Below, piece by piece: positions 56,567 to 64,000 of a stretch of DNA of 64,000 nt (within the stretch, counting starts at the first letter, position 1; every line of letters begins with the position of its first letter). The stretch is taken from contig OX457031.1 of assembly GCA_949752745.1 (NCBI GenBank), positions 51,035,103-51,099,102 on the forward strand, written 5' to 3'. Made by a program: the position numbers and the translations under genes. The DNA comes from Protula sp. h YS-2021. Lineage: Eukaryota > Annelida > Polychaeta > Sabellida > Serpulidae. A model generated the notes under the pieces. It did not search any database. It worked only from the letters and a program-made list of their open reading frames with translations, and was not told the DNA's origin.

Positions 56567-57666
56567 GCGCAATGCTTTCACAAATGGTTGCTACAGAACA
56601 TAATTCGTTCCAATTACCATACTTCAGTACAACAATTTTTTTAATATTTTACACTTCTATGACTCAGGGCTCATTCCCAATTTGATTTTATCATTCGGAT
56701 GGCATCAAGTGTCCTGTTACGTAGTTTTTTCATATTATTAATAAAATTATTTGTAATGTTATGACATTGATAGGGTGAGAATATCTCCTTGAAAACAAAA
56801 TATTTTGTTTACAAACTTAAGTATTTATTTTCCTAAATTTTCGCTTTCAATCATGTAGAAAATTGGCTAGAAATTTGCTGAATGAGGAAGTCCCAAGGTT
56901 TTGCTTACTTAATGGAATGGTTGATAAAATTCTTAAGCGATTTTAACAAGAAGATCATGCACATTTGTACAAATAGACTCACGCTCCAATACCTTATTGA
57001 AACGGACTGCCATTTTTTTTTCCATTGTCACTTTTTCATTACACAGTCGAAATGAAGGAAAAAAAGGTGGTGCAGGGACTTTTAATACTGTACTTAGGAA
57101 ATGTATAATACACTCCCGCACAAAAGTCGAATTCAGCAGGAGCGCCTGATAATTGCTCAACAGTGTAATAAACCTCGCATTACGTCACTGTATTTTTAAG
57201 ACTACTCAATATGTACAAAGAAGCTGTGGATGTTTGCGACTCTTCTACTTCAAAGACAATAAAGTTAAAAATGAACGCACAACAAATTAAGACAAATACA
57301 CAAACGAAACATGGTTTCGAATGGTCCTTATTGCCCTACCACCCCCCCCCCCCCGCCCTCCAAGTGACATTTCTGGAAGTGTCTGACAGAAAAGTGTACA
57401 GCAAGGTATAAACAAGATAAGTCAATAGACGTTCCATTTTAAAACGAGGATTCCCTTTGACTGAATTATTACATAAGGAATTTTCAAAGGTTATGCGCAG
57501 CCTTCGATCCTGACGTTTCGCTTTCTCACTCGAATTAGTCCGAATTCACAATAGATACGTTCTGAAAGATGATCTATGCATAATGCAATGTGCATCCTGC
57601 TCAAAACTAGATACGGCAGTGCACCAGAACATATAACAATAACAAGGCGAACTGTTTTTTAATACT

Positions 57667-57668
<2 letters not shown>
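56567..57668. other. AT-rich stretch without genes
   Basis: No exon, repeat family or RNA recognised. A C-run is at 57343-57354. Confidence 0.45.

Positions 57669-57698
<30 letters not shown>
57669..57698. repeat. (TA)n microsatellite
   Basis: 15 TA units directly before the 51-bp minisatellite. Confidence 0.95.
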
Positions 57699-57699
<1 letters not shown>

Positions 57700-57740
57700 G
57701 TATGTGCCCACACCATCAATTAAATTGCTTACCAACAACT

Positions 57741-58410
57741 GCTGACAGCTTAATGAACAACTTAATGAACAATGTACCCACTGCCGATCAGGGTTCATTT
57801 ATTGCTGACAACTTAATGAACAATGTGTCCACTGCCGATCAGGGTTCATTTATTGCTGACAACTTAATGAACAATGTGCCCACTGCCGATCAGGGTTCAT
57901 TTATTGCTGACAACTTAATGAACAATGTGCCCACTGCCGATCAGAGTTCATTTATTGCTGACAACTTAATGAACAATTTACCCACTGCCGATCAGGGTTC
58001 ATTTATTGCTGACAACTTAATGAACAATGTACCCACTGCCGATCAGGGTTCATTTATTGCTGACAACTTAATGAACAATTTACCCACTGCCGATCAGAGT
58101 TCATTTATTGCTGACAACTTAATGAACAACTTACCCACTGCCGATCAGGGTTCATTTATTGCTGACAACTTAATGAACAAGATGCCCACTACCGATCAGG
58201 GTTCATTTATTGCTGACAACTTAATGAACAATGTACCCACTGCCGATCAGGGTTCATTTATTGATGACAACTTAATGAACAATGTACCCACTGCCGATCA
58301 GGGTTCATTTATTGCTGACAACTTAATGAACAATGTACCCACTGCCGATCAGGGTTAATTTATTGCTGACAACTTAATGAACAATGTGCCCACTGCCGAT
58401 CAGGGTTCAC
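57741..58410 (+). repeat. 51-bp minisatellite with an open frame
   Basis: About 13 units of 51 bp. Because 51 is a multiple of 3, one frame stays open from an ATG at 57702 to a TAA at 58356-58358, repeating the 17-residue unit DNLMNNVPTADQGSFIA twelve times with Val/Leu, Gly/Ser and Asn/Lys variants. The unit has no hydrophobic core, signal peptide or known motif. The stop arises from a single C to A change (TCA to TAA) in a unit that is otherwise normal, which favours a noncoding minisatellite, but translation cannot be excluded. Confidence 0.9.
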
Positions 58411-61189
58411 TTGTCGCAGCCAGCAAATTCGGGTACACTGGCTTACTGCATTATAAAATCATTCAGAGGGAAAATATTTAAAAAAAAATTAAAACAGAAA
58501 AGACTGTTTATAGATTCTAAATTACAATAAAACAAGATACTCCAATGTTAAAAACGAAATTCTCCTTTTTTTAAATTTTTCGATAATCATAGAGAAAGCA
58601 CATAAATATAACGAAAAGAAATGCTAATTTTATCAAACAATCAAACAAGATATAAAAGTGCAACAGTGTTATCAAATCTACTGACAGGAAACAAACATGT
58701 TTATGGACTAAATTCAAGATGGTGAGCTGTTGGTATATTTGTTGTGTTGATCACTGGGAGCGGTGAGTAATACGGCCAGAGGGCAATCGTGTTGGTGGGG
58801 AATGATCCAACATTGGTGTATAGAAATCAAGGGGCTCAAAATGCCCTACTTCTATAAAAACATCACATAGATAAGGAGTATGTTTTTTTTTTGAAACTCA
58901 AGGACATGTTATTTGATTTCTGGTCGCAAGAGAGATTTGTAGGTCAGGGTTTTTGAGTGCCTGATGGCAGAAAAGACAATTTTAGAACTGCCCTTTTCAA
59001 TCTAGCACTTACGAAGTTTTGCCTCACAAGACTGCCGTGAAACCATATCCTTGCGATCGTACTGGACTAAGCTCGTTCTATGATGCGGACCGTGGCACGG
59101 GTGCTACGAAAAAACATTGTCAACTAGAGCGGCCAGTGAACAAAACAAGACCGCCGAGTGGCGGTGCCAAGGTGCCGTCAGACTAACAAGATGGTCGAAG
59201 GAAACCATCAGGCTTACACAAAATAACACTCGAACACTAATTCTGTCATTTTTCCCAAAAAATTAGCGGGTCTTGAAGTGAAAGGTCACTATTTACACTA
59301 TATTTAAAGCCCCAGCGTATAACGGTACTGGAGACTATAAGCTGTCGATTCGTAAAAAATTTATGTATTATGTTATTGCTGTCTGCTTCAAAAAAGAACA
59401 CATAAGCGGACCGAGTGCGATGACTGGCCTTAAAATGCCTTAATATTTCACGCCGGTTTATAACATGGGCTTATTATATGTGCTGTTGCTTCTACAAGCC
59501 GTTAGAGTAGATGTGTTATTTTTAATAACTCGGTCTACTTTCTGAAAAACGGATGTTACTCAACTCTGAACACACTACTGAATGAATCGAAATTATTTGA
59601 GTAGTCTGTCAAGAGTGATTGTAACACTTAAACAGTCAAGAATTCGGTCTAGTTTGTGTTCAGTTATTTCCATAACAATAAATCGTATAATCAGAAATAT
59701 GGGTAATAATGGAATCATAAGACCGAGGGTCTAAGAGCTTAAAATATCAAAATGACACCAACAATGTGTGTGAATAAACATCCAACTAAAGTGGAGTAGC
59801 TTTTTTCTTTGATGTCAAGATGCTCTGCCCGTTCTAGTTAGTGTTCATTATGGTTCTGAAGTGAAGACGCACCTTCATGTAGGAGTAGAGACATTTTATG
59901 TTGCTTATTTTGTCTACATCTTGCCACAAACATCAAACTGATGGATTCACTTCACAAACATTGTTTAACGACACTGCCGGACACTTTTTTTTCAACGACA
60001 GCAAACTTTGTTTTCTATGGTAGTTTTTTTTTTTTATTTGAGGTGTTTAAGTTTGCGATTTTTATTGGCGAAAAGAATCATCATGATCTCGAGTGTTCGA
60101 AGGCCAACGTTGTTGAATTCCGAACACACTGGCAGATAATAGTAAAGGTGTTATTTAAGGGATACAAATTTTTTAACCAAAATCAATTTACGTAAAATGT
60201 AATTTACCAACAATAGGTTTATAACACATTTAAAACAATTTTCTGACAATAACAATACTTAAAATCTTCAACAAATAATTTCTCTAACTTAAATAGGGGT
60301 CTTAAAAATGTGGCTACGATTTTTTTTGCATATAGTTAAAAAAAACATACTTGTAACCACATATCATTAATTTCTTTGAAAACAGATATTTATCATGTAA
60401 GTTAGTTTTTATAGCTATATTTTTATTGAATTATATATTATCGCACATTAATATTTATGTAAATTTTATATTGTACCCAAATTATTTGTAGCCAACTATT
60501 TTGGATTCGTATTTTATATTTTTATTATATGATTTATATTGTAAATCTTTAAAAAAGGCACATAAAAACTTTTTTTGGCCACAAAAAACATTTGGGTCAC
60601 CTAAGCTACACCTTTACCCAAATGATGATACATAAAACCATTTCAGTACTTTGCCAGGAGTGCTTACTACGCTAAGATACTTTTTTGGTGAATAAACATA
60701 AGGACATGATACTGACATGATAGAAATACGACCCCAAGTGACGTAACATTTTTAGACAGTTTTTCAACGAAAACATCGAACATCGAAGAGTGTCTGCTAA
60801 ATAGGAAGGCGGGTGCCGTCTGTAGAAAGTATGCACGGAAATTCAAGTTACGATGACCTACTGATACTGTTTGTTGTGGTGAAGTGAACAGTTCATTTGA
60901 TACTGCTCAAGGTCTGTTCACTAGAACCGACAGTGCACACAAAACATAAGAGTACAGGCTTATATTATACACTTTCAATCGAAACCTACTTAGTTTCTTG
61001 TTTTTGTAAACAAAAACAAATGTCTCCCCGACTAAACCCATGACCTCCCCCCCCCCCCCCCCCCTCAAAAAAAAATCCTTTTTTTTTTATTACTGAAATA
61101 AAATATTCATTTCTGCAAACATAACCTTAATTCATTGTAAAAAACTCAAAATAAACCAAACAGATGGTGGTCACTTAAACAGATATAAA
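58411..61189. other. Gene-free AT-rich stretch
   Basis: No exon with good boundaries and no known repeat. The frame at 59941-60195 (84 codons) has a hydrophobic middle but nothing recognisable. A C-run lies at 61048-61065. Confidence 0.45.
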
Positions 61190-61440
61190 CGGACGTCTTT
61201 TTTCATGCGAGTCTGGAAGGTGGTGCTAAAACGGGTTTTACTGTAGGTCCTTCTTATCCAAATCTGAAGTTGGTCACTATAGTAGTTCTGCTGTACGTTA
61301 CATTTTTATCCGGGTCTGGAAGTTGGTCAAGACAGGCAAGTTTTACGGTACGTCTTTTTACCCGAATATGGAAGGCGTCACGACAAACGGTTCATACTTA
61401 ACATCTTTTTATCCAGGTCTTGAAGGCGGTCGGGATTTTT
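61190..61440. repeat. 50-55-bp tandem repeat, about 5 units
   Basis: Units around CTTTTTATCCGGGTCTGGAA, GTTGGTCA and GTTTTACTGTACGTC, decayed. Confidence 0.7.
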
Positions 61441-62170
61441 TTTTTTTGTTTTTTTTGTTTGTTTTTTTTTTTGCTAACCATCATCCCCCTTTTACCCAAG
61501 GCAACGGTAACGGTCTGTACCCAAATTGTAGTTATAGCCATGATAGACTACCTTGTCTTCGCACATTCCCATCGGCCAAATAGCACTGGGAAGGCATTCT
61601 TCATAACTGTGCATCAGATGACGCACCTCGGTGGGAGAAGGGGGAAGGCATTTCGGTGCCAAAATGGTGAGGTGCTTCTCATAACACAAGATATCAGACG
61701 ACCCACTTTAATAGCGAAAAATGCGTCTGCAAACAATGCTAATCTACACAAAATAGCTCCTGTATATAGACCACCTTGGCAATCGAATCAAGTATGCCGC
61801 GAAAAAAATCAATAGCTAGATCTGCTTAGACCTATAATACGACAATAGCATTCCATGACCTCGTAGATAACGACACCATCATGCACCACAAGTGACACTG
61901 ACCACTGACTGAGTGGCCTGCTACATAACAGCCGTAGATGAGAAACGCACAAAAAGCTCAATTTCAGGCAATAACAAAAAGCCATGGACCGACAGTAATG
62001 TTGCTACTGTTTTGAAGCTTTCTAAGGAATGCAGGAACACTCGGTGAACCTTCCGGAAAACGCTGAAATCCCCAGCGTAGTTAACACATATGCTTAGATA
62101 ACAAAGCAGCCAAAAAATGGCGAGGAAGGGGGGGGGGGGGGTGTTGACGTTATGCACCTTTCTTGATTTT
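61441..62170. other. Stretch without supported gene
   Basis: T-runs at 61436-61470 and a G-run at 62129-62141. The + frame at 61420-61815 has no recognisable domain. Confidence 0.4.
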
Positions 62171-62174
62171 CTAT

Positions 62175-63100
62175 ACGAGTTTAATAATGTTTAACAAAAC
62201 CGTGCGACTTATCCGAGGAATAACTACACCAAATTTAAAGTCGATCCGACTTTCCGATGTCGAGATATTTTGCTTAACAACAGATAATTTTTTACTCGTC
62301 AAAAGTTGAAACAGTCCTCTGACTGAACCAAGGAATATCCACATAAAATTTGAAGTCGATATGGCTTTCCGTTATCGAGATATTATGCATACATGATCTG
62401 GTTAAAAAAATACACATTTTACGCGATGACGTCATACGCCGCATTCGTTCGTTCTACTCGCAAAAAATATTTAAAGTTTTTTTCGGACCTACCAAGCAAT
62501 AATCCCACCAATTTTCAGCTTTTTCCGATGTTCAGCAGCTGAGAAATTTCGCACACAAGATTTTTACAATAAGACGTCATACACCTGCCCTAATCACGTG
62601 ACATGCGTAAAAGTTGACAGAACCGTCCGACTGACCCAAGGAATATCCACATAAAATTTGAAGTCGATAGGACTTTCCGTTATCGAGATATTTTGCACAC
62701 AAGATCTTGTTTATAATATATACATATTTTACGTGATGACGTCATACGCCGCATTCGTTCGTTCTACTCCCGAAAAAATTCTATAGAGTCTTTCGGACCT
62801 AAAAATCAACAATTCCACCAAGTTTCAACTTTCACCGATGTTCAGCAGCTGAGAAATTTCGCACACAAGATTTTTCCGTAATAACGTCATACACCTGCCC
62901 TAATTACGTGACATGCGTCAAAAGTTTAAAGAACCGTCCGACCTTACCAAGGAATAAATCGAACTAGTTTGAAGTTTCGTTCTCGAGATATCTTGCACAC
63001 AACACTTTGTTCACAACAGACTGACCACACACACATACACACACACACCGAACGTACAAACACTATATGTCTCCCCTTGGTCGGGGAAGATAATAATAAT
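62175..63100 (+). mobile_element. Element with two 330-bp monomers and 3' cassette
   Basis: Monomers (about 62290-62620 and 62620-62960) share GGAATATCCACATAAAATTT, GAAGTCGATA, CTTTCCGTTATCGAGATATT, GATGACGTCATACGCCGCAT and GATGTTCAGCAGCTGAGAAA. The 3' end is a CACACA run, ACAAACACTATATG, the hairpin CTCCCC-TTGGTC-GGGGAAG and ATAATAATAA. The body is unrelated to the other two elements, the end is the same. Confidence 0.7.
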
Positions 63101-63169
63101 TATTTTTATTATTATCATTATTATTATTATTACTATTGCTGTTTTTCTTGCTAACTGCAATAACGATTA

Positions 63170-63233
<64 letters not shown>
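63080..63233. repeat. (ATT)n microsatellites
   Basis: Two runs: a broken one at 63089-63136 after the element's ATAATAATAA end, and a near-perfect one at 63172-63233. Confidence 0.92.
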
Positions 63234-63234
<1 letters not shown>

Positions 63235-63240
63235 AAACCA

Positions 63241-64000
63241 TATAATATTTTTTTGGTATTGCGTAATAGACTACTGATAATTCAAATGTCACAGAAATCA
63301 ATAATGCTTCATTTTTCTTATACCAAAGGGTGAAAATACATTGAACCAACCTAAATTCTTATCTTTTGGCGAAAGGAAAATAAAAATATTGAAAAAACTG
63401 AATTTACATTTGGCTGTTTATTAAAATGTCGGTAGCTCAGTATTGACTAACCTATTGAAATTTTTTTTTTCAATTTACTCATTTTTTCAGTTGTTTCATA
63501 TTTTTCTATTTATAACGCCAAAACATAAGTTGTTTAAAGTCTGCAACACAAAATGATGAAATACTGAAAATAATTCCGAGTTCCGTGAAATTCGGTTTAT
63601 CGGTAGTCTATTCCGGAATAACCTACCAGAAAATATCTGGTTTTTCATTTGCTTCAGAATTCTTATTTTAAATAATATGTTATACATTTTTTAAATATCA
63701 ATCACGATTTTACAAACATATGCTGTTGTTACTGTTAGGATTATTATTGAAGGAACAGGTGAAGACATAGGTGCACTGTAGTGAATGTTAGGACTGTGTC
63801 AGGAATGTTATTGTTTACTGTTTACCTAAGCAACACCCTGTGTCAGTTGCGTCATAGTAGTTCGTACCGAGCTGTCACTCAAGCGTTTTGTATTCCACAA
63901 CATGGCCACATCCAGGCAGTAATCATCTACATGATACACATCAATGGCACACAACTGACCGGCTGATCCCCTCCCCCACCCCCATCCCCCTCTCCGGGGA
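63241..64000. other. Right edge, no gene seen
   Basis: AT-rich to about 63900, then CCCCTCCCCCACCCCCATCC and CCCTCTCCGGGGA at the end. The frame at 63781-63966 has no recognisable feature. Confidence 0.4.

Noticed and set aside
55664..56644. 326-codon frame, the longest in the window
   Set aside because: Most of it is the 25/18-bp satellite; the start lies in a transposon-like monomer.

Overview
The window is eukaryotic (metazoan) genomic DNA. Short exons of 57-222 bp have GT/AG boundaries and compatible phases, introns run to 6 kb, AATAAA signals occur, and the sequence is AT-rich and full of satellites, microsatellites and transposon debris. The style of repeats (GGTCAAGGTCA arrays, GACA-tailed elements with CCCC/GGGG hairpins) suggests a marine invertebrate, perhaps a mollusc or other lophotrochozoan; this is only an inference and the species is not identified.

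The core of the window (about 1-46.6 kb, + strand) is a head-to-tail tandem array of three single-domain (about 50 kDa) hexokinase genes, reconstructed exon by exon. Copy A enters from the left edge; only exons 5-11 are inside (3079-7269). Copy B (15880-32321) has exons 1-10, but exon 4 carries an in-frame TAA, exon 11 is deleted and the conserved sugar/ATP-site residues have drifted, so it looks like a pseudogene. Copy C (34345-46589) is complete: 11 exons summing to 1512 nt, 503 codons plus stop, with no internal stop and an AATAAA 24 nt after the stop. Copies A and B align through introns and flanks, so the duplication unit includes intergenic DNA. This gives natural empty sites that date several insertions. 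The last exon (11) is easy to miss because the exon 10 donor GTAAGT itself contains an in-frame TAA.

The A-B intergenic space holds a 5.07-kb insertion (about 7898-12970) missing from the B-C spacer. It is built of about 27 monomers of about 132 bp rich in TGACCTTGACC/GGTCAAGGTCA, ends in inverted CCCCCGTGG modules, and contains a younger 673-bp higher-order duplication. Introns carry a LINE 3' end with an (AAT)n tail, a 675-bp pogo-like element with a transposase start, an antisense cytochrome P450 fragment, a foldback element, a G-run MITE-like family, and tandem repeats grown directly from splice sites.

The right part (46.6-64 kb) is gene-poor. Two phase-compatible minus-strand exons (53571-53491 and 51544-51431) encode the charged N-terminus of an unrecognised coiled-coil protein. 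The rest is a cluster of unrelated satellites (20, 19, 13, 25 and 51 bp units) and three elements sharing one 3' cassette: simple repeat, AACTATA-like motif, CCCC/GGGG hairpin and usually an (ATA)n tail. No tRNA, rRNA or CRISPR array was seen.
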